This document shows positions 33,956 through 41,244 of a stretch of DNA of 64,000 nt, piece by piece. The notes under the pieces were generated by a model. The model saw only the letters and a list, made by a program, of their open reading frames with translations, was not told the DNA's origin and did no database searches. How positions within the stretch are numbered: position 1 is the stretch's first letter; each line of letters begins with the position of its first letter. Source of the DNA: Pseudobdellovibrionaceae bacterium (GTDB lineage Bacteria; Bdellovibrionota; FAC87; UBA2466; JACKAF01); the NCBI GenBank assembly GCA_020635235.1, contig JACKAF010000006.1:51322-115321 (forward strand), written 5' to 3'. The position numbers and the translations under genes were made by a program.

Positions 33956-34572
33956 GCGAACCGTCTCAAAAACCCATCCGTTCTCTCATCCTCGGCGGGG
34001 TAATCCCTGTCATTGCCTTCACCATCGTGGAGGAATACTTCGGTATTCTTTGGGGGGTGGTTGCCGGCATGGTGTTTGCTGTCGGTGAAATTCTCGTCGA
34101 GTGGCGCAAGCAGAAACGTGTAAGCCCAATTACCTGGGGCGGAGGTGTGTTGATCCTTCTCCTCGGAGGAGTTTCCCTCGCCACACAGGAGGGAGTGTGG
34201 TTCAAATTGCAGCCGGCGCTCCTTGAGGGTGTATTTGGAGTTGTGCTCGCGGTTTCGTGCCTGATGAACAAGCCGCTGCTTGTTGTGATGGCAAAAGAGC
34301 AGGGGATGTTTACGAGACTGCCTCCCGCCCTGGAGCCCGTTTTCCGGCAGCGATTTTACGGATTAACCTGGAGGTTGAGCCTCTTTTTCTTTCTGCACAC
34401 CGCTTTGGCAACCTACGCCGCACTTAATTGGAGCACGCGCGACTGGGCACTGCTCAAGGGCGTAGGTTTTACCGCTAGCTTTGTCGTCTATATGATCGCG
34501 GAGGTTTGGATTTTGCGTAAGCGCGTCAGCCGTGAAATTGGTCAAGATAGGGTGTTTCCGCAGTCGGGTTAG
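33952..34572 (+). CDS. septation-protein-A-like (YciB/IspZ-type) membrane protein
   Basis: A five- to six-helix inner-membrane protein of 206 residues. Segments: LILGGVIPVIAFTIVEEYFGILWGVVAGMVFAVGEI, GGGVLILLLGGVSLAT, VWFKLQPALLEGVFGVVLAVSCLMNKPLL, LSLFFFLHTALATYAALNW and GFTASFVVYMIAEVWIL. The order and the FKLQPALLEGVFG block resemble the YciB/IspA family, which affects cell-envelope integrity and division, though the fit is moderate. TTG start at 33952 overlaps the stop of the response regulator, so the two are translationally coupled. Its last base lies 6 bp from the end of the convergent ruvB. Confidence 0.68.
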   Translation: MSEPSQKPIRSLILGGVIPVIAFTIVEEYFGILWGVVAGMVFAVGEILVEWRKQKRVSPITWGGGVLILLLGGVSLATQEGVWFKLQPALLEGVFGVVLAVSCLMNKPLLVVMAKEQGMFTRLPPALEPVFRQRFYGLTWRLSLFFFLHTALATYAALNWSTRDWALLKGVGFTASFVVYMIAEVWILRKRVSREIGQDRVFPQSG

Positions 34573-34578
34573 CTTCCT

Positions 34579-35619
34579 TTAAAAGATCGTCAGCTGCGAG
34601 TCGCTCGTCTTTTTTTCAGGTGCGGCCAGACCCAGGTGCGCATAGGCCAGAGCCGTGGCAACGCGGCCGCGGTTGGTTCGGTTGATAAAACCGTTCTGTA
34701 TCAAATAAGGTTCGTACACGTCTTCCAGCGTCGATCTTTCCTCACTCAAGGCCGAGGCCAAGGTTTCAATTCCGACGGGGCCGCCATCAAATTTCTCCAC
34801 AATCGTGCGCAGTAGTTGCCGATCCATGTGGTCGAGTCCTTTGTGATCCACATCCAGCATGTCGAGCGCTTGGGCCGCGACCGTTTGTGAAATGATCCCT
34901 TTTGCCTTAACTTGCGCGAAATCCCGGACGCGGCGGAGCAAACGGTTGGCGATGCGCGGGGTGCCTCGTGCGCGCTTGGAGATCTCAAGAGCCCCTTCCA
35001 TCTCGATGTGACATTTGAGAATCCCGGCAGATCGTACAATGATCATCTGCAATGCATCGGGCGCATAGTAATCGAGTCTGAAGACAATACCAAAGCGCCC
35101 CATCAGCGGAGAAGTCAATTGGCCGGCTCGAGTCGTTGCGCCTATGAGTGTAAACGGCGGCAGGTTGAGTTTCATGACACGCGCACTGGGACCTTGTCCC
35201 AAAACGATATCTAGATGAAAGTCCTCTAGGGCCGGGTAGAGAGTTTCTTCGACGACACGATTGAGGCGGTGGATCTCATCCACAAACAGGATGTCGTGCG
35301 GGTTGAGGTTGGTCAAAATAGCGGCGAGATCTCCGGACTTTTCAAGAGCGGGTCCGGAAGTGGAAACCACTTGCACGCCGAGCTCTTTAGCAACCACGTG
35401 AGCCAAAGAAGTCTTACCTAGTCCCGGCGGACCATGGAGCAATAGGTGATCCATCGCTTCTTTGCGTTCTTTCGCGGCATCGATAAAGATCTTCAGCTTG
35501 TCCTTGAGAGTGGTTTGACCGATGAAGTCCCCAAGCAGCCGAGGGCGCAAAGAGTTGTCGGTGCGTACATCTTCCGCCTGCTGTTTGTAACTTAGTAACG
35601 GGCTGTCTTGCTCTTCCAT
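34579..35619 (-). CDS. ruvB: Holliday junction branch migration helicase RuvB
   Basis: The AAA+ motor of RuvAB that drives branch migration of Holliday junctions. Walker A HGPPGLGKTSLAH, Walker B ILFVDEIHRLNR, sensor ATTRAGQLTSPLMGRFGI, arginine finger region and the C-terminal winged helix (YEPYLIQNGFINRTNRGRVAT). RLLRRVRDFAQVKA is the family's DNA-binding/arginine block. Length 346 is normal. The ATG overlaps the ruvA stop (TAATG). Order ruvC-ruvA-ruvB is the classic one. Confidence 0.98.
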   Translation of the reverse strand: MEEQDSPLLSYKQQAEDVRTDNSLRPRLLGDFIGQTTLKDKLKIFIDAAKERKEAMDHLLLHGPPGLGKTSLAHVVAKELGVQVVSTSGPALEKSGDLAAILTNLNPHDILFVDEIHRLNRVVEETLYPALEDFHLDIVLGQGPSARVMKLNLPPFTLIGATTRAGQLTSPLMGRFGIVFRLDYYAPDALQMIIVRSAGILKCHIEMEGALEISKRARGTPRIANRLLRRVRDFAQVKAKGIISQTVAAQALDMLDVDHKGLDHMDRQLLRTIVEKFDGGPVGIETLASALSEERSTLEDVYEPYLIQNGFINRTNRGRVATALAYAHLGLAAPEKKTSDSQLTIF

Positions 35620-36278
35620 TAGTTGCTCAAGTGTTTGCCCGCGATCCGGCCCGATAGATCAGCCAAAAGTCGCTTAAGGGCGGCTTCAAAACTTACTTTT
35701 TCCAGATCCTCTTTTTCACAAAAACTGTCTAGGGTTTGCTTGAATTGGTTTGGCTGGTAGCCCAGGTGGACAAGAGCCAGAGAAAGATCTTCCCTTAGAC
35801 TTTGAGATAAAGAGGGTTCTTCGTTTTCGGTGCCAACCGATAGACTGTCCTGGATCTTGCTTAGCCAAGCCAGTTTTTCTACTTTGGCTCGAAGCTCCAG
35901 TACTATTCGTTCGGCGGTTTTCTTTCCAATTCCGGGAGCGCGCGAGATCTCGGCGGCATTTTTTTGAAGTATAAGCTGCGCGAGTGGTTGGGCGCCGTGT
36001 TCGCCGAGAAGCGATAAGGCACTCTTTGGACCGAGTCCGGAGACGCTGAGCAAAACTCGAAAAAACTGCTTTTCTTCTTCAGAGTTAAAACCGTAAAAAG
36101 CAAACACGCTCTCTTTCATGTGGGTGTGAACGAAAAGAGAAACGTCCGCATCCGGCGTCAAACTAAGGAAGAGTTTTTTGTGGAGCGTGAGTTCGTAGCC
36201 CACATCTTGCGCTAGAACCACGCACTGAAGGGTTTCGGGATTTTTTGAGAGCAATTTTCCACGGAGAAATCCAATCAT
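35619..36278 (-). CDS. ruvA: Holliday junction DNA-binding protein RuvA
   Basis: RuvA tetramers hold the four-way junction and load RuvB. The true start is ATG 36278 (MIGFLRGKLLS), the family's first residues, and it overlaps the ruvC stop as ATGA; an upstream start would add 14 unrelated residues. Domain I strands, the helix-hairpin-helix pair (SGLGPKSALSLLGEHG and APGIGKKTAERIVLELRAKV) and the C-terminal RuvB-binding domain (SLREDLSLALVHLGYQPNQFKQTL) are all present. 219 residues. Confidence 0.97.
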   Translation of the reverse strand: MIGFLRGKLLSKNPETLQCVVLAQDVGYELTLHKKLFLSLTPDADVSLFVHTHMKESVFAFYGFNSEEEKQFFRVLLSVSGLGPKSALSLLGEHGAQPLAQLILQKNAAEISRAPGIGKKTAERIVLELRAKVEKLAWLSKIQDSLSVGTENEEPSLSQSLREDLSLALVHLGYQPNQFKQTLDSFCEKEDLEKVSFEAALKRLLADLSGRIAGKHLSN

Positions 36279-36766
36279 ACTATCCCCATTCGGTCTAAAC
36301 GCGGGCTCACCACGTGACAAAGAGCAGCGGCAATGGCGTCCGTGGCGTCGTAACCCAAATCCAGACGGTGACCGAGCTGCATTTCCGTCATTTTCTTCAC
36401 TTGTTCTTTGTCAGCTCTGCCACTGCCGGCCACCATTGATTTGATTTTGGCCGGTGCATACTCATAAATATGAATTTTGCGCTGTAGGCAAGCCGCAACC
36501 GCAATGCCCCGCGCCATGCCGAGATGGAAGGCTGAGCGCGCATTGCGGTGCTGAAAGAGATCTTCGATGGCGGCTTCGTGTGGTTGCCATTGATCAATGA
36601 ATTCGATGAGGCGGGCCTGAATGACGCCCAGCCTAGGGTAGAGACTTTCTTTTCGTGGAGCTTCGATTACTTCGGCTGCGAGGAGGCGGATGGATTGTCC
36701 CGATTGGACCAGGCACCCCACACCGAGTCGGTGCGAACCCGGATCAATTCCCAAAACACGTCTCAT
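36275..36766 (-). CDS. ruvC: Holliday junction resolvase RuvC
   Basis: RuvC nicks two opposite strands of a Holliday junction. The acidic site is present: GIDPGSHRLGVG (D7), AAIEDLFQHRNARSAFHLGMARG (E67-type Glu), and the late GYDATDAIAAALCH pair. 163 residues, normal. The stop overlaps the ruvA start (ATGA). It follows yebC by 20 bp, and the small membrane gene and yebC overlap upstream, so one operon of five genes is likely: small membrane gene, yebC, ruvC, ruvA, ruvB. Confidence 0.98.
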   Translation of the reverse strand: MRRVLGIDPGSHRLGVGCLVQSGQSIRLLAAEVIEAPRKESLYPRLGVIQARLIEFIDQWQPHEAAIEDLFQHRNARSAFHLGMARGIAVAACLQRKIHIYEYAPAKIKSMVAGSGRADKEQVKKMTEMQLGHRLDLGYDATDAIAAALCHVVSPRLDRMGIV

Positions 36767-36785
36767 CCCCCAACACTACCACAAT

Positions 36786-37544
36786 TTATTCGCCGGCGAC
36801 TTCGGCAAAAAGGGCGTCGTCCATTTCGAAGTTGGCGTGAATTTTTTGTACGTCCTCGTGGTCCTCAACGAGTTCCAGCAATTTGAGCAGTTTTTGTGCT
36901 GTGTCTTTGTCTTCAACTTTCACTTTGTTTTTCGGAACAAAAGAAAGCTCTGCAGATTCTGGGTGCATCCCAACATTGTCGAAGACTTCCTTAACCTTAT
37001 ATATCTCTGTGGTGTCGGTGGTGACTTCAATTCCGCCGTCAGCTGAGTTTACATCTTGCGCGCCGGCCTCTAGAGCCACTTCCATCACTTTGTCTTCCGA
37101 GTACTTCGAAGCATCAAAAACCAAAAGCCCGCATTGCTGAAACATCCAAGCCACGCTCCCGGTCTCAGCCAAATTGCCACCGTTGTTCTTGAATAGATTG
37201 CGCAAGTCCGCGACCGTGCGGTTTTTGTTGTCTGTTGCCGCCTCCACGATGACTGCAACCCCGCCCGGAGCATAGGCCTCGTACGCGGCTTCTTCGATCG
37301 AAGTACCGTCTTGGACTTCGCCCGTCCCTTTTTTGATGGCGCGTTCAATATTGTCTTTGGGCATGGACGCTGCCTTTGCGGCCACAATAGCTGCTCGCAA
37401 GCGTGCGTTTGCGTCTGGATCTCCACCACCGGTTCGTGCGGCAACCATGAGCTCTTTGACAAGCTTGGTGAAGACTTTGCCTTTCTTGGCATCCGCTGCA
37501 CCTTTAATATGTTTAACCTTGCTCCACTTATTATGTCCTGCCAT
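36786..37544 (-). CDS. yebC: YebC/PmpR-family protein (TACO1 type)
   Basis: A three-domain protein of 252 residues with the standard start MAGHNKWSKVKHIKGAADAKKGKVFTKL and DANARLRAAIVAAKAASMPKDNIERAIKKG. The family was annotated as transcription factors, and more recent work ties YebC proteins to translation through polyproline or stalled stretches. Its start overlaps the stop of a small membrane gene (TGATG), and ruvC follows, the usual neighbourhood in proteobacteria. Confidence 0.97.
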   Translation of the reverse strand: MAGHNKWSKVKHIKGAADAKKGKVFTKLVKELMVAARTGGGDPDANARLRAAIVAAKAASMPKDNIERAIKKGTGEVQDGTSIEEAAYEAYAPGGVAVIVEAATDNKNRTVADLRNLFKNNGGNLAETGSVAWMFQQCGLLVFDASKYSEDKVMEVALEAGAQDVNSADGGIEVTTDTTEIYKVKEVFDNVGMHPESAELSFVPKNKVKVEDKDTAQKLLKLLELVEDHEDVQKIHANFEMDDALFAEVAGE

Positions 37545-37711
37545 CAGCTACTCCCACGTTTCTCGGCGGTTCGTCCCAGCAAAAAGAGCGCGATCCCGAA
37601 AACGAGCATCGTCAGTTCTTTCTTGATTTCGACCTCGGTCAGGCCCACGTACAGCGCCAGCGCAGTGACCGCGAGGGCCGCTGCCTGCAGAGATTTTCCG
37701 AAATAAAACAC
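37544..37711 (-). CDS. small two-helix membrane protein (55 aa)
   Basis: Start GTG 37711, stop TGA at 37546-37544 overlapping the yebC ATG. It encodes 55 residues with two hydrophobic stretches (SLQAAALAVTALALYVGL and LTMLVFGIALFLLG) joined by a polar turn (TEVEIKKE) and a basic end (GRTAEKRGSS), so a hairpin membrane protein is predicted. There is no clear ribosome site, and the in-frame TGA only seven codons upstream excludes a longer version. The tight overlap with yebC and the clean hydrophobic pattern speak for a real gene; I know no name for it. Confidence 0.55.
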   Translation of the reverse strand: MFYFGKSLQAAALAVTALALYVGLTEVEIKKELTMLVFGIALFLLGRTAEKRGSS

Positions 37712-37764
37712 AGCGTTGAATTCTATTCACAAGTTGGTACAAATCAATCAAAATACAGGTTTCT

Positions 37765-38538
37765 ATGGGAAAGGTCGTCACACTTTTAACGGACTTCGGT
37801 ACGCAGGATAGCTATGTGGCTGAAGTTAAAGCCGTACTTCTGTCCGCGGGGGCATCGGTACGGATGGTGGACATCACACACCACATTCCGCCATTTGACG
37901 TAAATCGCGGGGCTTTTCAGCTTTTCCGCTCCTATGGCTATTTTCCAAAGGACACGATCCACCTGGCAGTTGTCGATCCGGGTGTGGGGACCAAGCGCCG
38001 GAGCATATACGTCCGTACCCGAAAATACCATTTTGTGGGGCCGGACAACGGTCTTTTGTCCTGGGCGGTGGATGATTGCGAGCGGAGAGAGGGAAAGAAA
38101 GCTAACTACTACGAAATTCCCGCCGACAAGGGTCTCTCGTCGCACACATTTCACGGACGGGATCTTTTTGCCCCTTTCGTGGTCAAACTCTTGCGAGACC
38201 GAAAACCCAGATTGAAGAAGCTTACCAAGATCAAAGGTGACGGCTTCCCGATGTGCCGCGAGCTGGATGGGGTCCAGCGGGGACACGTGATCAGTCAGGA
38301 TCATTTTGGAAATATCATTACTAATATTCCTCACGGCAACGCGAAGCGGGCCGAGTTACAAATCAACCACCGGTTGGAGAAGCTCAAGTCCGTCGAGAAT
38401 TATCTCAGCATCGAAGAGGGAAAATTTGCGATCATCCGAGGGTCCCATGGATTTTGGGAAATAGCCTGCGCCAAAAACTCCGCCTGGGATCATCTCAAAG
38501 TAAACGTCGGGGATGATCTCACGCTTTTTCCCGCCTAG
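37765..38538 (+). CDS. SAM hydroxide adenosyltransferase (DUF62 / SAM chlorinase-fluorinase family)
   Basis: Members split S-adenosylmethionine with water (hydroxide) into adenosine and methionine; related enzymes use chloride or fluoride. Signatures: TLLTDFGTQDSYVAEVKAVLL, MVDITHHIPPFDV, HLAVVDPGVGTKRRSI, FVGPDNGLLSWAVD and HGRDLFAPF in the N-terminal domain, GHVISQDHFGNIITNIP and AIIRGSHGFWEIACAKNSA in the C-terminal domain. The DPGVG and D-x-x-F-GN blocks form the SAM site. The D/R/H trio of the hydroxide-type enzymes is represented by DHFGN and SHGFWE. 257 residues, normal. It diverges from the yebC operon. Confidence 0.93.
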   Translation: MGKVVTLLTDFGTQDSYVAEVKAVLLSAGASVRMVDITHHIPPFDVNRGAFQLFRSYGYFPKDTIHLAVVDPGVGTKRRSIYVRTRKYHFVGPDNGLLSWAVDDCERREGKKANYYEIPADKGLSSHTFHGRDLFAPFVVKLLRDRKPRLKKLTKIKGDGFPMCRELDGVQRGHVISQDHFGNIITNIPHGNAKRAELQINHRLEKLKSVENYLSIEEGKFAIIRGSHGFWEIACAKNSAWDHLKVNVGDDLTLFPA

Positions 38539-38575
38539 CTGCCGGGCTAAATGCCGGGCGCAATCTCGGCCCCTC

Positions 38576-38584
38576 TGATATAAT
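38576..38584 (+). promoter_or_regulatory. extended -10 promoter, probable leaderless start
   Basis: TGATATAAT (TGn plus a perfect TATAAT, 38579-38584) lies 7 nt before the ATG at 38591, with no -35 match at the usual distance. The transcript would begin at or beside the start codon of the barrel gene. Confidence 0.65.
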
Positions 38585-38590
38585 TTTGCT

Positions 38591-39331
38591 ATGCGCTTTC
38601 GGCGTTTTGACATCCAGTGTTGTATTGTTCTCATCCTTCTGTTTGCCTTTCCTGCGGAAAGTTTCGCAAAGCGTGATTTCAAAGGGCTTTTTGGAAACTA
38701 CCGACGAGATCAGTTTGTCGAAAACGAAGCCCGCGACACTGACTTCGGCGTCAACGTACTTCTTGCCACACTGCTTCCACTGTCCACCTTCGTGAGCAGC
38801 TCCGGCGGTTCTCCCGCGTTGGCAGAAGAAGCGATGCATTATGCCGCGTTTTTTAACGTGGAACTAGAATTCACTCTGAGCCTTTTTTACCGCTGGCAAC
38901 TTTTTGCCCGCATCGGTTACCACACGTTCAGGACGGAACGAGAGCAGGAAATTGCGAGCAACGTTCAATACCACATCGTGGATGTGACAGCCATTCCCGG
39001 GGTGATAGGTGTGCGCTACCGCTTTTCTCGTGGAGACGTCGTGCCTTTTCTTGGGTTAGGCGTGGGACTCTCCTACGTAGAGCGCAAGTCGACCTATGAC
39101 TACAACGCGACGGCTCAGGATCTGCGTGTCGACAAGGTCCTCACGGGCGAGGTTGCCGCCGGCGTAGAGTTTTATTTTGGTGCGCGCGCCGGCCTTCGTC
39201 TTGAAGTGGCGGGCTACTACATGAACCTTCCGGCCCACACCTATAAAGGTGGGGCGACTCTGCAACAATTCACCTACACCCAGAATCCGATCTCGCTACG
39301 CTACGCGAGCGGTCTGTTCGTCCTTTTTTAG
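38591..39331 (+). CDS. outer-membrane beta-barrel protein
   Basis: Signal peptide at residues 1-26 (CCIVLILLFAFPAESFA). The mature part alternates polar and hydrophobic residues in strands of 8-10 (FNVELEFTLSLFYRWQLFARIGYHTF, VIGVRYRFSRGDVVPFLGLGVGLSYVERKS, VAAGVEFYFGARAGLRLEVAGYYM) and ends in a strand closing with Phe (LRYASGLFVLF), as barrels recognised by BamA do. Eight strands are likely, as in OmpA/OmpW-type barrels. It stands just upstream of the TolQ-TolR-TolR genes; the 146-bp gap with hairpins suggests separate transcripts. No substrate or partner is apparent. Confidence 0.85.
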   Translation: MRFRRFDIQCCIVLILLFAFPAESFAKRDFKGLFGNYRRDQFVENEARDTDFGVNVLLATLLPLSTFVSSSGGSPALAEEAMHYAAFFNVELEFTLSLFYRWQLFARIGYHTFRTEREQEIASNVQYHIVDVTAIPGVIGVRYRFSRGDVVPFLGLGVGLSYVERKSTYDYNATAQDLRVDKVLTGEVAAGVEFYFGARAGLRLEVAGYYMNLPAHTYKGGATLQQFTYTQNPISLRYASGLFVLF

Positions 39332-39362
39332 TAAATAATTTCAAATACTTAAATGATTTACT
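39330..39362 (+). repeat. AT-rich inverted repeat after the barrel gene
   Basis: Arms AGTAAATAATT and AATGATTTACT (11 bp with one mismatch) and an 11-nt loop begin at the stop codon. Without a following T run it may protect the 3' end more than end transcription. Confidence 0.4.
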
Positions 39363-39424
39363 CGCGGGCCTGATGCTTGGGCTTAACCTCCCTCCCTTCG
39401 CTGCCGATAAATATGCGTAAACCC

Positions 39425-39446
39425 AAACACCGGCGCACCGGTTTTT
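39425..39446 (+). terminator. probable short Rho-independent terminator
   Basis: ACCGG-cgca-CCGGT with flanking AAAC/TTTT pairing possible and a run of five T. It lies about 95 bp after the barrel gene and 32 bp before the TolQ-like gene. Confidence 0.55.
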
Positions 39447-39477
39447 AAGGGTGAATTGACTCTTTTAGGAGGATGTC

Positions 39478-40158
39478 ATGTCCGTGCTCTCTGAGATTGG
39501 AGCTTTTTTTAGAGATGGTGGAGCTCTCATGTTCCCCATCGCTTTCCTTGGCGTGGTCGCTGCAGGGATTGCTGTGGAACGTTGGGTGAAAATCCAGTTT
39601 CACTATTCGATCAACAGCCGAGCATTCATGGCCAAGCTCAAGAAGTACATTCTGAGCGACAACATCGATCGCGCTATCAGCTTGTGCAATAGCCGAGCGG
39701 AGGCCTTGTTGCCGAGAGTGCTCAAGAGCGGACTGACCAGAGCCAAAGACGGTGCCTTGGATATTCAAAACGCGATTGACGAAGCGACCCTGGAAGCGCT
39801 GCCGAAGCTTGAAGCTCGCTCCTTATATTTGCCGACTCTCGCGAACCTCTCCACTTTGCTCGGACTGATGGGAACCATCGCCGGTCTCGTGGTTGCTTTC
39901 AAATCCGGTGACTCTGGAGTCGACGCTGTTCAGCGCCAACAATACCTACAGAGCGCGATCTCGGTAGCGATGCATACGACTTTGTTTGGTTTGATGGTAG
40001 CCGTGCCCACGCTTTTCGTTCATACGATCGTTCAGTCCAAGATTAACTCGATTATCTCGGACATCGACCAGTACTCTGTGAAGCTCGTCAACCTGCTTAG
40101 CGCAGCTCAGAAGGTTGGACGCTCGGGTGCGGAAGACGACGAAGCAATTAACGAATAG
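39478..40158 (+). CDS. TolQ/ExbB/MotA-type proton channel (AglR-like)
   Basis: Inner-membrane stator subunit of proton-driven envelope motors. Three helices: IAFLGVVAAGIAVERWVKI, TLANLSTLLGLMGTIAGLVVAF and AISVAMHTTLFGLMVAVPTLFVH, with the family's TLLGLMGTIAGL and ATTLFGLMVAVP-type blocks and a large cytoplasmic loop between. Start ATG 39478 with AGGAGG 5 nt upstream. It forms a tight operon with two TolR-like genes (18-bp gap, then overlap). That set of one TolQ and two TolR is the composition of the AglRQS gliding motor of Myxococcus; no TolA, TolB, Pal or TonB gene lies nearby. Confidence 0.93.
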   Translation: MSVLSEIGAFFRDGGALMFPIAFLGVVAAGIAVERWVKIQFHYSINSRAFMAKLKKYILSDNIDRAISLCNSRAEALLPRVLKSGLTRAKDGALDIQNAIDEATLEALPKLEARSLYLPTLANLSTLLGLMGTIAGLVVAFKSGDSGVDAVQRQQYLQSAISVAMHTTLFGLMVAVPTLFVHTIVQSKINSIISDIDQYSVKLVNLLSAAQKVGRSGAEDDEAINE

Positions 40159-40176
40159 AGCTTTCAGAGGGATTCT

Positions 40177-40716
40177 GTGCGTAAGCCCAGTGAACGTACA
40201 AATAGGATGCGAGCGGATGATGAGTTGAATCTCACATCCATGATGGACATCATTACCAATTTGATGTTCTTCTTGCTGCTGTTTGCGAACGTTATTCCGG
40301 TGGTTATCATTGACGCCCCTTTGCCGAAGATCGCTTCTACGGCGGAGGAAGTTCGAATGGCCAAAGAGCAGGATCCCAAGCTCGAAGTCATCATCCGTAT
40401 CCGCCCGGACGGGTTTCAAGTTCAGTCTAGCGCTGGTTCATCCCGTGTTTTGGGACGAGTCGGAAAAGACTACCCTTTTGAAGATCTGCACAAGTTCCTG
40501 ATTAGCCTGCACCAACGAAATATGAAAGAGCACGACCTGACGCTCATTCCAGGTGACGACATCAATTACGACACGATTATCCGCACCATGGATGCCGCGC
40601 GGGAATATATCAAGGGAGATCCTGGTTTCAAGGATGTGCCGCCTGATATCGCTGGCCGTCCCGAGAGCCAGCAGTTTAACCGACTATTCTCGGACGTATC
40701 TCTGGGAGGCGTGTGA
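40177..40716 (+). CDS. TolR/ExbD-type motor subunit (AglQ/AglS-like), first copy
   Basis: One N-terminal membrane helix (LTSMMDIITNLMFFLLLFANV) with the conserved proton-carrying Asp, then a periplasmic domain of about 130 residues (KLEVIIRIRPDGFQVQSS, LTLIPGDDINYDTIIRTMDAAREY). GTG start at 40177 with GAGGG upstream. 179 residues is longer than TolR (about 140). Upstream partner is the TolQ-like gene; the downstream TolR-like gene overlaps its stop. Confidence 0.92.
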   Translation: MRKPSERTNRMRADDELNLTSMMDIITNLMFFLLLFANVIPVVIIDAPLPKIASTAEEVRMAKEQDPKLEVIIRIRPDGFQVQSSAGSSRVLGRVGKDYPFEDLHKFLISLHQRNMKEHDLTLIPGDDINYDTIIRTMDAAREYIKGDPGFKDVPPDIAGRPESQQFNRLFSDVSLGGV

Positions 40717-41240
40717 TGTTGGGCAAAAGAAAAAAAGTCACTGCCAAATCCCGCAAACGTTTTGTGACGCCGTCAGGCCTGGCCTTGACCAGCATGTTGG
40801 ATATTCTGACGACGATCCTGTTTTTCCTTCTGAAAAACTACTCCACTGTACAAACAACGTTTAACGTTTCAGAAGGATTGAGTTTACCTCAATCGACCAC
40901 GTTGGCGCCGCCGCCGGACTCTTCACTCCACTTGGTGGTTACCCAAAACGCGGTGCTTTTGGACGGAGTGGAACTTGTTCCTGTGGTGAACGGTGATATC
41001 CCGCGCGAGCACCTGTACAGAGACAACGTCACGATTGTGCGCCTTGCCCAAGCCTTGCAGCAACACAAAAAGCGTTCGCAATACATTGAAAAGCGCAGCG
41101 ATACCCATTCCTTCTCCGGAATGATTGTGATGCAGGCAGATAAGAATCTGGAATTCAAGATTCTTAAGAAGGTCATCTACACAGCCGGTATTACGGACTT
41201 TGTGATGCTCAAGCTTGCCGCTCTCAAAAAAGACGCCTAG
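40716..41240 (+). CDS. TolR/ExbD-type motor subunit, second copy
   Basis: ATG 40716 overlaps the stop of the first TolR gene (TGATG) with GGGAGG 6 nt upstream; a GTG three bases earlier is less well spaced. The membrane helix LALTSMLDILTTILFFLLKNY again holds the key Asp. The periplasmic part (LHLVVTQNAVLLDGVELVPV, SGMIVMQADKNLEFKILKKVIYTAGITDFVMLKLAAL) has the ExbD fold pattern and differs clearly from the first copy, so the motor probably has two distinct TolR chains. The gene converges on the aminopeptidase, 4 bp apart. Confidence 0.92.
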   Translation: MLGKRKKVTAKSRKRFVTPSGLALTSMLDILTTILFFLLKNYSTVQTTFNVSEGLSLPQSTTLAPPPDSSLHLVVTQNAVLLDGVELVPVVNGDIPREHLYRDNVTIVRLAQALQQHKKRSQYIEKRSDTHSFSGMIVMQADKNLEFKILKKVIYTAGITDFVMLKLAALKKDA

Positions 41241-41244
41241 CCTT

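Noticed and set aside
39341..39355. CAAATACTTA shared with 56081-56090 and a near copy at 47380-47395
   Set aside because: A 10-mer in AT-rich gaps is expected by chance in 64 kb, and the three sites have no common position relative to genes.
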